Shown one piece after another: positions 29,180 to 38,440 of a stretch of 64,000 nucleotides of DNA (positions are counted from its first letter, which is position 1; the number at the start of each line of letters is the position of its first letter). Source of the DNA: Archangium gephyra (GTDB taxonomy: Bacteria > Myxococcota > Myxococcia > Myxococcales > Myxococcaceae). A model generated the notes under the pieces. The model made no database searches. It saw only the letters and a program-made list of their open reading frames with translations, and was not told the origin of the DNA. The translations under genes were made by a program, and so were the position numbers. The DNA lies in assembly GCF_001027285.1 (NCBI RefSeq), contig NZ_CP011509.1, positions 9,014,501 through 9,078,500 of the forward strand. The letters are read 5' to 3'.

Positions 29180-29902
29180 ATGGCCGGCCTGTGGCTGGCC
29201 TCCACCGCCCTGGCGGACCCCCCTCCGCTGGACGGGAGTCCCACGGATCGGATCGGCGTGGAGGCGCAGGAGGACCTGCTGGCGCTCTCCTGGTCGGATA
29301 CCGAGGAGCGGCTCAAGGGCAGCATCCGCCCCGCCACCCCCCGCGAGGGGGAGCCCCTCCAGATCGACCTCCAGGTGGGCAGTTTCGAGGGAGAGGACTT
29401 CGAGGGCCCCCTCATCCTCACCCTGCGCGAGGAAGGGGCCACCCACGGGCAGAGCCTCACCGTGAAGAAGAGCGCCCAGCACTGGCAGGCCACCTTCACC
29501 CCCGAGAACGACGGCCCCCACCTGCTCGACGTGAGCTTCCGGACCACCCGGCACAAGGCGCTCCATGCCTCCCTCCAGGTGAGGCAGTCCCGGCTGCCGC
29601 TGCGGCTCGGGTGGGCCGTGCTCGGCCTCGGGTGCCTGGCGCTGATCGGTTACACGGTGCGAGGTCTCCTGAAGGGTGAGCGGGCCGAGGAGCGAGCCCT
29701 TCCCCCGTCCGAGGGTAGGGAGCCGGTGCTCCCCGTGGACACGCCCTCCGCCCCGGCGTCCGGCACTCCGGCCGCGGCCCAGTCCCCCACTCCGGGGGCC
29801 GAGGCGCCGCCCGGTGGCGAAGCTACGGCCACGCCGGTTGATGCCGGGGCGCAACCTCCGGACTCCGCTCCGAAGACGTCCGAGGGGGAGCCACCCGCCT
29901 GA
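29180..29902 (+). CDS. Exported single-TM protein of unknown function
   Basis: 240 residues from ATG 29180, with a short hydrophobic N-terminus (MAGLWLASTALADPPP) that looks like a signal peptide with cleavage after ALA. A beta-rich region of about 100 residues follows, with DLQVGSFEGEDFEGPLILTLREEG and HLLDVSFRTT. This resembles FixH/YtkA-type immunoglobulin-like domains (inference). One membrane helix, LGWAVLGLGCLALIGYTVRGLL, lies near 150, and a Pro/Ala-rich tail of about 70 residues ends the protein. The upstream frame reads basic residues (RRRARARQRR) with no start codon, so ATG 29180 is chosen. Confidence 0.68.
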   Translation: MAGLWLASTALADPPPLDGSPTDRIGVEAQEDLLALSWSDTEERLKGSIRPATPREGEPLQIDLQVGSFEGEDFEGPLILTLREEGATHGQSLTVKKSAQHWQATFTPENDGPHLLDVSFRTTRHKALHASLQVRQSRLPLRLGWAVLGLGCLALIGYTVRGLLKGERAEERALPPSEGREPVLPVDTPSAPASGTPAAAQSPTPGAEAPPGGEATATPVDAGAQPPDSAPKTSEGEPPA

Positions 29903-29911
29903 GCAATTGCC

Positions 29912-30709
29912 TCACGACCTCTGCTCCCGCTCCCACTTCTCGAGCCTCTCGACGATGGAGATGGGATGGATGGCGCGGTGGTGGAGGTTCTCGTGGAAGA
30001 CCGCGAGGTGGTGCTCCCCGCCAATCGAGATGAAGGCATGGCGCGGTGGCGCGAGCTGCTTCGCCAGCCAGTCCTCTGCCTCCTCATGAGAGACAAAGGA
30101 GGCCACGGTGGCGGGAGGCCCCTCCTCCATCAAGTGCCGGATGAGCATCTCCACGGTGAACTGCGGCAGGAGCCCCCGGCGGTTCAGCTCGCGGAAATAA
30201 TAGAACTGATAGTACTCACCGGCGACCAACACCTGTCCTTGAGCCGGCGGCTCGGGCTGATGGTCGAGCCAGGCCTCCGCCTCCTCGCGTGTCCTGAACG
30301 ATGCGAAGACGTGCGGCGGACCGGGGGCAAGTGCATCGCGGCGAAACGCCTCGAATGCCGGGTGCTGGCCGGTCGAGACGATGAAGTGGAGTGCGTCGAT
30401 GATGACCGACGCCAGCTCCTTCTCCTCCGTCAGGTGAAGCTCTCCTCGGATCCGGACCATGAGCCCCGCCGCTTCACCCAGGAGCGTCCCGATGGAAGTC
30501 TTTCCCCCAGGGGGAGACAGAGAGGCGCCGGGGCTCCGGCGATAGTCCTCGAAGCGGTAGTCCTGACCCAACTCGGAGATGAACAACAAGGCATCTCTGG
30601 CCACCAGGAGCAGCTCGCTCTCCTCGGGAGAGGTCTGCTCCGTCAGGTACCTTCCGATGATCCGTGGAGCCTCGAAGCTGATGAGCTCCCCTATCCTGAT
30701 GGGCCTCAT
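29912..30709 (-). CDS. Unrecognised protein with an internal duplication
   Basis: 265 residues, ATG at 30709, six bases after the upstream gene's stop. The C-terminal half carries two related copies of about 48 residues: FASFRTREEAEAWLDHQ...VAGEYYQFYYFRELNRRGLLP and VASFVSHEEAEDWLAKQ...IGGEHHLAVFHENLHHRAIHP. The N-terminal half has two helical segments, also partly alike (ARDALLFISELGQDYRFEDYRR and IIDALHFIVSTGQHPAFEAFRR). There is no signal peptide or membrane segment. I do not recognise the family. As third gene after an exported nuclease-like protein it is a candidate immunity or accessory protein (inference). Confidence 0.7.
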   Translation of the reverse strand: MRPIRIGELISFEAPRIIGRYLTEQTSPEESELLLVARDALLFISELGQDYRFEDYRRSPGASLSPPGGKTSIGTLLGEAAGLMVRIRGELHLTEEKELASVIIDALHFIVSTGQHPAFEAFRRDALAPGPPHVFASFRTREEAEAWLDHQPEPPAQGQVLVAGEYYQFYYFRELNRRGLLPQFTVEMLIRHLMEEGPPATVASFVSHEEAEDWLAKQLAPPRHAFISIGGEHHLAVFHENLHHRAIHPISIVERLEKWEREQRS

Positions 30710-30715
30710 CCGCTG

Positions 30716-31519
30716 CTACTGACGCCCCAACTCCCTGTCCCAGATGTACAACTGCCTGGTCACCACGTACTTGTCGGCGCTGGAAACATCCTCGAACTTC
30801 TCCGGGGGAAGCGCGCGCAGGCGCTCGCGCAGGAAGTCCGGGTCGATGAGCGCCTCGCGGTGTTTGAGATCGGTGTTCACGTCCACCAGGAAAGGAATCA
30901 CCCGGAGCACGGCCTGCTCACAATCCTCGCGGGTGGCGCGAGCCATGCGCTCCACCGTCAGGGCCAGGTGCTCTCGGACCGACGCCGGGCCCGCGGGGCA
31001 CCATGCCTCCAACGTCTTGCGGTAGATATCGTCCATGAGCTCGTCCAGCGTGTACTTCTGATCGAACGACCAGAACGCGTAGCGAGGGCCCTGGAGCACC
31101 TCCCAGAAGCGCAGCAGCGAGGCGAGCCGGTTCGCCATGCGCTCCGCGCTCCACAGCGGTGGCGGATACACGGTATATCTGAGGACGCCCCAAGGGGTGC
31201 CGAGGCAGAAGGACTCGAAGGCGTCACTCATGCGCGGGAGTTCCTCCTCCGGGACGCCTTCATCCAAGTCCATGGAGACCTCGCCGAACATGTGCATCCG
31301 CCAGAGGGGGTCGCCCCTGTCGAAGTCGGCCGCGGCGTGCATCACCAGCACCTCGCCGGGCAGCACCTGGCGCATCTGCCGGGGCTGAGGGAAGGCACCC
31401 GTCTTGAGGTACTCCCGGGCCCACCAGCGGCCCTCGTCGCTCGCCTTGCGGCGGATGGCCGCTTTGGTGCCGTAGAGCCACGCTGGAAACTCGAGCACCG
31501 GGGAGTGTTCCGTGTTCAT
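30716..31519 (-). CDS. Unrecognised cytoplasmic protein, candidate immunity protein
   Basis: 267 residues from ATG 31519 (MNTEHSPVLEF), which has GAGG three bases upstream. A GTG at 31537 adds six residues. It is rich in Trp and acidic residues and has no signal peptide. Notable stretches are EFPAWLYGTKAAIRRKASDEGRWW at the start and DPLWRMHMFGEVSMDLDEG. The family is not recognised. It lies 53 bases after an exported PD-(D/E)XK-like protein and 6 bases before another unknown gene, an arrangement typical of toxin followed by immunity genes, so that role is suggested by position alone. Confidence 0.7.
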   Translation of the reverse strand: MNTEHSPVLEFPAWLYGTKAAIRRKASDEGRWWAREYLKTGAFPQPRQMRQVLPGEVLVMHAAADFDRGDPLWRMHMFGEVSMDLDEGVPEEELPRMSDAFESFCLGTPWGVLRYTVYPPPLWSAERMANRLASLLRFWEVLQGPRYAFWSFDQKYTLDELMDDIYRKTLEAWCPAGPASVREHLALTVERMARATREDCEQAVLRVIPFLVDVNTDLKHREALIDPDFLRERLRALPPEKFEDVSSADKYVVTRQLYIWDRELGRQ

Positions 31520-31572
31520 GGCCTCGCGCCCTACCACAGCGGTCAGATGCGCCTCAAGCGCCAGGCCCCCGC

Positions 31573-32325
31573 TCAGCGGCAGTCCGCGGGCAGGTAGACC
31601 TGGCCCTGGAAACCCTTGGGGCGCTCGCCTCCTTCATAGGCAGCCCGGAGCGCCTGCCCGGCCAATTCGCCGCGCTGCTCTACCTCTTCCCGGGGCAACT
31701 CCTCTTCCTTCTGCGCCGCCCGCTCCTTCCAGGAGGCACCGGGCTTCTTGCGCCGGTAGCTCCAACGGTACAGCGTCACTCCGGGCTCGGGCGTGCGCCA
31801 GGACAACTTCCACAGCGCGCCCCCGTTCTCGAATTCGAGGAAGACAGTCCCCTCGAAACCGGTGCCTCCCGTGAGCTTCTTGTCAGGCTCCACGGCTTCA
31901 TTCAGGGCCGCCAGGTAGCGCCCCGCCTGTTCTCTCCCTTCCCTGCGCGACTCCTCATCGTCCGGCTTTATTTCGAACAGCACGAGGGCGTCGATATCGG
32001 TGATGTCCGGGCGCAAGCGCTTCACGAGTTCCGGAAGACGCTTGGGGTTCCCCAACTTCCCATCCCCCACAATGTCGTAGAGGTTGACGTTGTCGAGGAA
32101 GACGCGGTGGTTGGGATGCTGCACGCTGTACTCCCTGCCAATGACCTCATGTGCGGCCTTGCCAAGGAAAGCGCCCCAGGGCTCCCGCGAGTCTGGCTTG
32201 CGGCCAGGGAGCTTGGAGGAGGGCGGCTGCGCCTGGGCACCGAGGGCCGCCACGAGCACCAGGAGAAAACCCGCCAGCCCCAAGGTGCTCCTCGTCCTGG
32301 CTCCACTGTTTTTCATGGCCAACAT
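31573..32325 (-). CDS. Exported PD-(D/E)XK nuclease-like protein
   Basis: 250 residues from ATG 32325 with GGAGGAG directly upstream; ATG 32316 is an alternative. Signal peptide LGLAGFLLVLVAALGAQAQ ends near residue 33. A restriction-endonuclease-like core reads LRPDITDIDALVLFEIKP, with P106-D107, E118-x-K120. The E-I-K and upstream acid fit the PD-(D/E)XK metal site. A helix with REGREQAGRYLAAL follows. The C-terminal part is basic (YRRKKPGASWKERAAQKEEE). Such exported nucleases usually act as interbacterial toxins in polymorphic or type VI systems. It sits 16 bases after hsdM in the same direction. Activity is inferred, not shown. Confidence 0.72.
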   Translation of the reverse strand: MLAMKNSGARTRSTLGLAGFLLVLVAALGAQAQPPSSKLPGRKPDSREPWGAFLGKAAHEVIGREYSVQHPNHRVFLDNVNLYDIVGDGKLGNPKRLPELVKRLRPDITDIDALVLFEIKPDDEESRREGREQAGRYLAALNEAVEPDKKLTGGTGFEGTVFLEFENGGALWKLSWRTPEPGVTLYRWSYRRKKPGASWKERAAQKEEELPREEVEQRGELAGQALRAAYEGGERPKGFQGQVYLPADCR

Positions 32326-32341
32326 GCTCCTCCCCCCCTCC

Positions 32342-33841
32342 TCAATCCCTCGGCGCCCCTCCCTTGCGCGAGAGGTCCGTCTGGATCGCCTCGAACTGCT
32401 CCAGGGCCGCGCGCAGGTCGTCCACGATCTCCCCGGCAATGACATCCGGAGCAGGCAGGTTCGCGGAGTCCTCCAATGACTCGTCCTTGAGCCAGAAGAT
32501 GTCCAGGCTCACCTTGTCCCGCTGGAGCAGTTCCTCATACCCGTACGAGCGCCAGCGCCCCTCTGGAGCCTTCTTCTCGGACCACATCGCCTTGCGCTGG
32601 TGCCGGTTCTCCGGCAGGTAGCAGGCAACGAACTCGTCGAGATCCGCCCGCTTCAGCGGGTTCGTCTTCAGCGTGAAGTGCTTGTTCGTGCGCAAGTCGT
32701 AGACCCAGAGCTTCTCGGTCCACGGCTTCTCCCGGCCGGGCTTCTTCTCGAAGAACAGCACGTTCGCCTTCACGCCCTGCGCGTAGAAGATGCCCGTCGG
32801 CAACCGCAGCAGCGTGTGCACGTCGCACTCGTGGAGCAGCTTGCGGCGAATCGTCTCCCCCGCTCCGCCCTCGAAGAGCACGTTGTCGGGCACCACCACC
32901 GCCGCCCGCCCGTTCACCTCCAGCAGCGTCTTGATGTGCTGCACGAAGTTGAGCTGCTTGTTGCTCGTGGAGGCCCAGAAGTCGTCGCGCACGACGGTGA
33001 GGGCCTCTTTCTCCTGCTCGCCCTCCTCGTTGATGACGGTGACGGAGGACTTGCGGCCAAAGGGCGGATTGGAGAGCGCGATCTTCCACCGCTTGCCCGG
33101 GTCGCCGCGAATGGCGTCATCCACCACGACGATGGGAGTCTCATCCCCGCCAACGCCGTGGAGCAGCAGGTTCATCGTGCACAGGCGGGCGGGCGTATCT
33201 GCGATCTCCCACCCCCGCAGCGCCTCCAGTTTGAGGTGCTTCTTCTGGTCCTTGTCGAGCCTGTTGTTGTGGGCAATGTAGTCGTGGGCCGCGAGCAGGA
33301 AGCCACCGGTGCCCACGGCCGGGTCCACGATGGTCTCCCCCGGCTTGGGCTGCATCACGTCCACGATGGCTCGGATCAACGCTCTCGGGGTGAAGTACTG
33401 CCCGGCGCCGGACTGGCTGGCCGTCTTCTCCAGCAGGCCCTCGTAGGCGTCGCCCTTCACGTCGGCGTCGAGGCTCGACCACTGCTCGCGGTCCAGCAGG
33501 TCCACGATGAGGCGGCGGAGCTTCGCCGGATCTTGAATCTTGTTCTGGGCCTTGCGGAAGATCAGGCCCAGCGTCCCCTTCGACTTGCCCAGATTCTCCA
33601 GCAGATGGCGGTAGTGGGTTTCGAGCGCGTCGCCCTCCTTGCTCATCAGGCTGGGCCAGTCGAAGCCCTTGGGAACGGGCGATGGACGGCTCCACGGAGC
33701 CTGGGTCTGCTCGTGGGCCATCTTGAGGAAGAGCAGGAATGTGAGCTGCTCGATGTAGTCGCCGTAGGAGAGGCCGTCGTCCCGGAGGACATCGCAGTAG
33801 TTCCAGAGCTTCTGGACGATTTGGGCCGAATGATTGCTCAT
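32342..33841 (-). CDS. hsdM: Type I restriction-modification DNA methyltransferase subunit
   Basis: 499 residues. An N-terminal HsdM helical domain (VQKLWNYCDVLRDDGLSYGDYIEQLTFLLFLKM) precedes the N6-adenine methyltransferase core with motif I DPAVGTGGFLLAA and catalytic NPPFG. The core also contains SQSGAGQYFTPRALIRAIVDVM, the usual HsdM target-loop region. HsdM binds HsdS to methylate adenine in a bipartite target. The ATG at 33841 overlaps the hsdS stop by four bases, so translation is coupled. Length is normal. With intact hsdR and hsdS, the system looks complete. Confidence 0.97.
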   Translation of the reverse strand: MSNHSAQIVQKLWNYCDVLRDDGLSYGDYIEQLTFLLFLKMAHEQTQAPWSRPSPVPKGFDWPSLMSKEGDALETHYRHLLENLGKSKGTLGLIFRKAQNKIQDPAKLRRLIVDLLDREQWSSLDADVKGDAYEGLLEKTASQSGAGQYFTPRALIRAIVDVMQPKPGETIVDPAVGTGGFLLAAHDYIAHNNRLDKDQKKHLKLEALRGWEIADTPARLCTMNLLLHGVGGDETPIVVVDDAIRGDPGKRWKIALSNPPFGRKSSVTVINEEGEQEKEALTVVRDDFWASTSNKQLNFVQHIKTLLEVNGRAAVVVPDNVLFEGGAGETIRRKLLHECDVHTLLRLPTGIFYAQGVKANVLFFEKKPGREKPWTEKLWVYDLRTNKHFTLKTNPLKRADLDEFVACYLPENRHQRKAMWSEKKAPEGRWRSYGYEELLQRDKVSLDIFWLKDESLEDSANLPAPDVIAGEIVDDLRAALEQFEAIQTDLSRKGGAPRD

Positions 33842-35427
33842 CGTGTTGCCTTCATCTTTGGGGCAGCGGTGGTCTGCTTGGCTCGGCCCTGTTTGGGTAC
33901 GGACTTGCTCTCTACGGCGGCGGAGATGCGCTCAAGGAGTTTTGAGGCGGGTTCGTCATTCGGATTTTGGGTTGCGAGCTCCCCCGCAAATGCTGCCTTC
34001 AGAATCGCTTGCCGGAGCTTCTCTGCGCGCCGACAGTCCATTGCAACAGCTCCCGCAGCCGCATCGGCGAGAGAGAGGCGGTCGTCGATTTCGGCGACGA
34101 TGCGCCGCTGTTCGTGAGCGGGAGGCAACGGAACCGGAAGGTTACCAAGCTTTGTGAGGTTGATGGATGCAAGGTTCGTCGTCTGCTTTCCCTGCTCTAC
34201 GAAGTATCGCTGCCCTGCGGAGTTCGCATAGTGCGAGACGAACTTGGGTTCTACTTCGCGGGAGTAGAGACGAGCACGGAAGACGTGATTCTGATGGATG
34301 CAGAGGGGCAACTCTTCCTGCCAGATCCAACCGCGTCCCAGTTTGTCCCGGTCACCACCTTCGTTGAACAGAATGTCTCCCCTAGAGAGGCGAAGTTCCT
34401 CGATCTCCGCCGCAGTGGCCTCGATCTCCTTCATTTCAGATAGGTCGAGGTAGCCACGCTGTACATTCGCTACTCGGAGGTACGGAACGGCCCGGAGCCG
34501 CTCGTCAGGTGAACGCTTTTGCCCTTTTGTGATGCCGCCTTGAAGTTCCGAAATCGAGCGCAGCGTGGTCCAACACCAACCCGTGGGCAGCGATGGAAGC
34601 TCGGATAGATTGGGGGACTCGGGTTCAACGTATTTCGCCTTCCACTTGTCGTCCTTGGGGGGCTTCCCGGCCGCCTTCATCTTGGCGAGCTGGTCGGCCT
34701 CCCAGCGGGCGCGGCGCTCCTTGAGGATGCGGGCGAGGAACTTATCGGCGGGCTCGTAGTCGCGCTTCTCGCGGCGGGCGAGTTCGGCCTCGGTCGAAAC
34801 CAGCCGCCCCTCGCACGCGGCCTTCAGGACCGAGGCCCGGTAGCGCTTGATCTGGGCCTGTACGCGCTTGAGGGCCTCAACTCCGGCGTCGAACCGGGTG
34901 AACTGCTTGTCCAACTCGGCGACGATCCGATCTTGTTCATTGCGTGGAGCGAGATTGATCGGTGTCGAAAGGATGTGCTCGCGCTTCAGGTTGTTGATGT
35001 TCACCCCAGCAGCGAGCGCCGAGACTCGTTCTCGGTATTCACCAGTCGCAAAGAAGAAAGCGATGTACCGTGGATTGACCAGCGCCGACGGCCGTACCGC
35101 AACGCAAAACGCGCCAAAGGAACCGGTCCAAGCCACAGAAAGTGGGGCAGCCTTTCCGACAACTGACCGGCTACCGCTTGAAGCAGCCACCACGATGTCA
35201 CCCAGTCGCAGACGCTGTTCTTCCGAGACGCATGACTCGGGGACAAAGACCAAGTCATCGAAGTCGAGGTGTTGTCCGATGTTGGTGGCGCGAAGAATCG
35301 GAATGAGCCCCGGCCCACTCTTGTCTCGCGAGGCGCTCTTCTCGTAGGTGACACCTCGAAGCACCTGCACCAGCTCACCAAGTGTTGCACGAGTCCACCC
35401 TGCCGGTATTTCTCCCGTAGCCTTCAT
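33838..35427 (-). CDS. hsdS: Type I restriction-modification specificity subunit
   Basis: 529 residues. Two target-recognition domains are visible, the first starting IPAGWTRATLGELVQVLRGVTYEKS and the second LPTGWCWTTLRSISELQGG. Each ends with the conserved PPAHEQRRIV or APRNEQDRIV stretch, followed by long helices that space the two domains and bind HsdM. The two halves set the two parts of the recognition site. The recognition segments are visibly lower in G+C (near half) than the flanking hsdM and hsdR sequence, typical of exchanged specificity domains. Start and stop each overlap neighbours by four bases. The target sequence cannot be predicted. Confidence 0.96.
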   Translation of the reverse strand: MKATGEIPAGWTRATLGELVQVLRGVTYEKSASRDKSGPGLIPILRATNIGQHLDFDDLVFVPESCVSEEQRLRLGDIVVAASSGSRSVVGKAAPLSVAWTGSFGAFCVAVRPSALVNPRYIAFFFATGEYRERVSALAAGVNINNLKREHILSTPINLAPRNEQDRIVAELDKQFTRFDAGVEALKRVQAQIKRYRASVLKAACEGRLVSTEAELARREKRDYEPADKFLARILKERRARWEADQLAKMKAAGKPPKDDKWKAKYVEPESPNLSELPSLPTGWCWTTLRSISELQGGITKGQKRSPDERLRAVPYLRVANVQRGYLDLSEMKEIEATAAEIEELRLSRGDILFNEGGDRDKLGRGWIWQEELPLCIHQNHVFRARLYSREVEPKFVSHYANSAGQRYFVEQGKQTTNLASINLTKLGNLPVPLPPAHEQRRIVAEIDDRLSLADAAAGAVAMDCRRAEKLRQAILKAAFAGELATQNPNDEPASKLLERISAAVESKSVPKQGRAKQTTAAPKMKATR

Positions 35428-38330
35428 GCCACCAATACCTCATTCAGTTCTTCGAGCAGCTCATCGAGCTTGGCTCCGAAGATTTGATGGACCCGCCCGA
35501 GCCCGCCCTTCTGGTTGAAGGGCACGTCCTCGAAGTCGTCCCTCTCAATCCTGAAGCTCGCGGCGACGTGGTCCTTGATGAGCGCCAGCCACTGGCGCTG
35601 CTCCTCTGAGAACTTCCGCCCCCGGTTCTCCTGCTGGGCAAGCCAGTTCTGGAACCGATCCTCCACCTGATCCGTGAAGGGCACCAGCTGCCGGTCCTTG
35701 TGGAGCGCGAAGCGCACCAGCGACACGATGTCCGTGAGCAGCCGCCGGCCCCCGGCCCCGCGTACCTTCGACTTGTCGAGCGTCTCGTACGCACGCCAGA
35801 GCGCCTCGGGCGTCCACGTCCGGGGCGGGGCCTTGATGTCCTCGGCCAGCATCTTGATGTCCTTGAACGTGAGCCGCTTCGCGTACGGCTGCGAGTACAG
35901 CACCTGGATGGCGGTGAGCTCGTCCTTGTGCTCCTCGATGTACTGCTCGAAGGACTGCACCAGCCCGCGCGCCTTCTCGGTGGCGGCGGCGTCGAAGCCC
36001 GCTCCCAGCACCGTGTCCACGCTGACCGTGTCGAGCGTCTGCTCGAAGCTGCGCTTGATGAAGGCGAGCTCGTTGCGCAAGTCCGGGTTCGCCGCCAGCG
36101 GAGCCACCGCCGCACGAATCGCCGCCTCCGCCGCCCGGGAGACCTGTGCCGCCGTGGGCTCTTCTCCGGTGAGTAGCTTGTTGGCCACCCGCGCCGCCTC
36201 GATGTGTCTGTCCGGATCCAGTGCCTCCACTAGCCCGCCCACCAGTTCTTCCAGCGACTTGCCTTGGGCCAACCGAGCGAGCCGCTCCTTCTCGGGCTTG
36301 CCCAGCCGCTGATTCATCCGGGCCAGGCGGCTGGCCAGCGAGGAGATGACCTCGCGGTCCGTGCCGCCAGCGGCCACCACCTGGAGCAGCTTGTCGAAGG
36401 CCACGGCGGGCTGCTTCTCCAGCGGGCGGGTATCGACGAAGTCGCTCTCACACATGCCCACGCAGTCCACGAGGATGAAGTGCGTCTTGGCGGGGGCGTC
36501 GGGCGTCACCGACTGGAGGTCGCTCGGGCTGATGACGCGGACCCCGCGCCCCTTCATCTGCTCGAAGAAGTTGCGGCTCTTCACCGTGCGCATGAACATC
36601 ACGATTTCCAGCGGCTTGATGTCGGTGCCGGTGGCGACCATGTCCACCGTCACGGCGATGCGCGGGTGGTAGGAGTTGCGGAACGAGGAGAGCAGATCCT
36701 CGGGCTTGATGCCGGTGGCCTTGTAGGTGACCTCCTCGACTTCCTTGCCGCCGGGCCCCTTCTTCTTCGTGACGATGCGAGCGGTGCCGGTGCGGTAGGT
36801 GATCTTCTCGCAGAACGCGTTGCCCTTGCCGAACTCCTCCCGGACGACGCGGACGATGTCGTCGGCGTGGGAGTCGTCCTTGGCGAAGATGAGCGTCTTG
36901 GGGACTTCCTTGCGGCCGGGGAAGATCTCGGTGAAGAGCCGGTCCTTGAAGGTGCGGATGACGGTGCGCAGCTGGTCCTCCGCCACCACGTCCCGGTCGA
37001 GCTGGTTGGCGGAGTAGGTCAGGTCCTCATCGAGCTTCTGCCACCGGACGGCCCGGGACTCGCGGTCGCGCTTGTCCACGAAGAGGCCCGCCTCCACCTT
37101 CGAGCCGCCCTCGGTGATGCGGGTGCGGATGCGGTACACGTCGAAGGGCACGTTCACGCCGTGGCTGACGGCGGCCTCGTGGCCGTACTCCATGACGAGG
37201 TTCTGGTGGAAGAAGCCGAGGGTCTGCTTGGAAGGCGTCGCGGTGAGACCGATGAGGAACGAGTCGAAGTACTCCAGCACCTGGCGCCACAGGTTGTAGA
37301 TGGAGCGGTGGGCCTCGTCGGTCCACAGGAAGTCGAAGAACTCGACGGGAATGCTGGGGTTGTAGGGGACCGGAAGCGGCTGGGTGCTCAAGTCCGTGAG
37401 CGTGGTGAAGGCGGAGATTTCCTCGTCGTCTTCCTTCAGTTCCTGGCCCGAGAGCATGGAGTAGACGCGCTGGATGGTGGCGATGCAGACCTTGGCCACC
37501 GGGTCGAGCTTGTTCGAGGTGAGGTGCTGGACGTTGTACAGCTCGTGGAACTTCCGGCCGTCGTCTGGAGTGACGTACTGCTGGAACTCCTTGAGCGTCT
37601 GGCGGCCGAGGTTGGCGCGGTCCACGAGGAACAGGACTCTCTTGGCTCCCCCAAACTTGATGAGCCGGTAGATGGAGCTGACCGCGGTGAACGTCTTCCC
37701 GGAGCCGGTGGCCATCTGGATGAGGGCGCGCGGCTTGCCGTCGTACAGGGAGGCTTCGAGGTTGCGCACGGCCTTGAGCTGGGCGGGCCAGAGGCCCTTG
37801 GGCTCGACGTCCGGCATCTGGCGAAGGCGCAGCCGCAGGGTGGAGGGCAGGAGACTGCGCAGCGCGGGCTTGCCGTTCTCGAGGGGGAGCAGCGGGGGTG
37901 GGTTCTGCTCCGCGTCGAGCCACTCGGCCAGTGTCTCGGGCTTGTGGAAGTGGAAGAGGCGGCGGCTGCGGGGTTCCGGATCCAGGCGGTTGGTGAACTG
38001 CGTCTCCACGCCCGTGCTCTCGTAGAGGAATGGCAGCGGGACGACATGGGCGGGGTAGAGATGGGGAACGCCACGCGCGTACTTCTCCGACTGCACCTCG
38101 ATGCCGGTGAGAAGGGTGCCCTCTTTCTTGGCCTCGATGACACCGGCCAGCTTCCCGGCGACGTAGAGGACGTAGTCGGCCTTGCCGTGGCCGGGAGCCA
38201 GGGGGAACTCGCGGACGGCCACCCCGAGCCCGGCAGTGAGGTTGAGCCTGGCGAAGTCCTGGACGTGCCATCCAGCGCTCTGGAGCGCAGCGTCAATGTT
38301 CTCGCGGGCAACAGCTTCGGGCGTCGGCAT
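35424..38330 (-). CDS. hsdR: Type I restriction endonuclease R subunit (translocase/nuclease)
   Basis: 968 residues from ATG 38330 (MPTPEAVARENID). A GTG at 38444 would add 38 residues and lies inside the first 17-base repeat, so the start is open. The N-terminal nuclease domain has GKADYVLYVAGKLAGVIEAKKEG, the D...E-x-K site. The helicase has Walker A MATGSGKTFTA, the DEAH-type box WTDEAHRS, and late motifs MVATGTDIKPLE and MKGRGVRV. The C-terminal third resembles the EcoEI-type HsdR C-terminal domain. HsdR pumps DNA past the HsdM2HsdS core and cuts at a distance. Intact and full length. It is the first gene of a six-gene leftward run. Confidence 0.96.
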   Translation of the reverse strand: MPTPEAVARENIDAALQSAGWHVQDFARLNLTAGLGVAVREFPLAPGHGKADYVLYVAGKLAGVIEAKKEGTLLTGIEVQSEKYARGVPHLYPAHVVPLPFLYESTGVETQFTNRLDPEPRSRRLFHFHKPETLAEWLDAEQNPPPLLPLENGKPALRSLLPSTLRLRLRQMPDVEPKGLWPAQLKAVRNLEASLYDGKPRALIQMATGSGKTFTAVSSIYRLIKFGGAKRVLFLVDRANLGRQTLKEFQQYVTPDDGRKFHELYNVQHLTSNKLDPVAKVCIATIQRVYSMLSGQELKEDDEEISAFTTLTDLSTQPLPVPYNPSIPVEFFDFLWTDEAHRSIYNLWRQVLEYFDSFLIGLTATPSKQTLGFFHQNLVMEYGHEAAVSHGVNVPFDVYRIRTRITEGGSKVEAGLFVDKRDRESRAVRWQKLDEDLTYSANQLDRDVVAEDQLRTVIRTFKDRLFTEIFPGRKEVPKTLIFAKDDSHADDIVRVVREEFGKGNAFCEKITYRTGTARIVTKKKGPGGKEVEEVTYKATGIKPEDLLSSFRNSYHPRIAVTVDMVATGTDIKPLEIVMFMRTVKSRNFFEQMKGRGVRVISPSDLQSVTPDAPAKTHFILVDCVGMCESDFVDTRPLEKQPAVAFDKLLQVVAAGGTDREVISSLASRLARMNQRLGKPEKERLARLAQGKSLEELVGGLVEALDPDRHIEAARVANKLLTGEEPTAAQVSRAAEAAIRAAVAPLAANPDLRNELAFIKRSFEQTLDTVSVDTVLGAGFDAAATEKARGLVQSFEQYIEEHKDELTAIQVLYSQPYAKRLTFKDIKMLAEDIKAPPRTWTPEALWRAYETLDKSKVRGAGGRRLLTDIVSLVRFALHKDRQLVPFTDQVEDRFQNWLAQQENRGRKFSEEQRQWLALIKDHVAASFRIERDDFEDVPFNQKGGLGRVHQIFGAKLDELLEELNEVLVA

Positions 38331-38440
38331 GGGGGCGCCGATTTTCGCTGAAAGCCCCGCCCACGGCGATCTCGAATTCCAGACCTCCGGGCGCCCCGTC
38401 AGGGACGACGATTTTTCGGGCGCGAGGGGGAAATCGGCCG

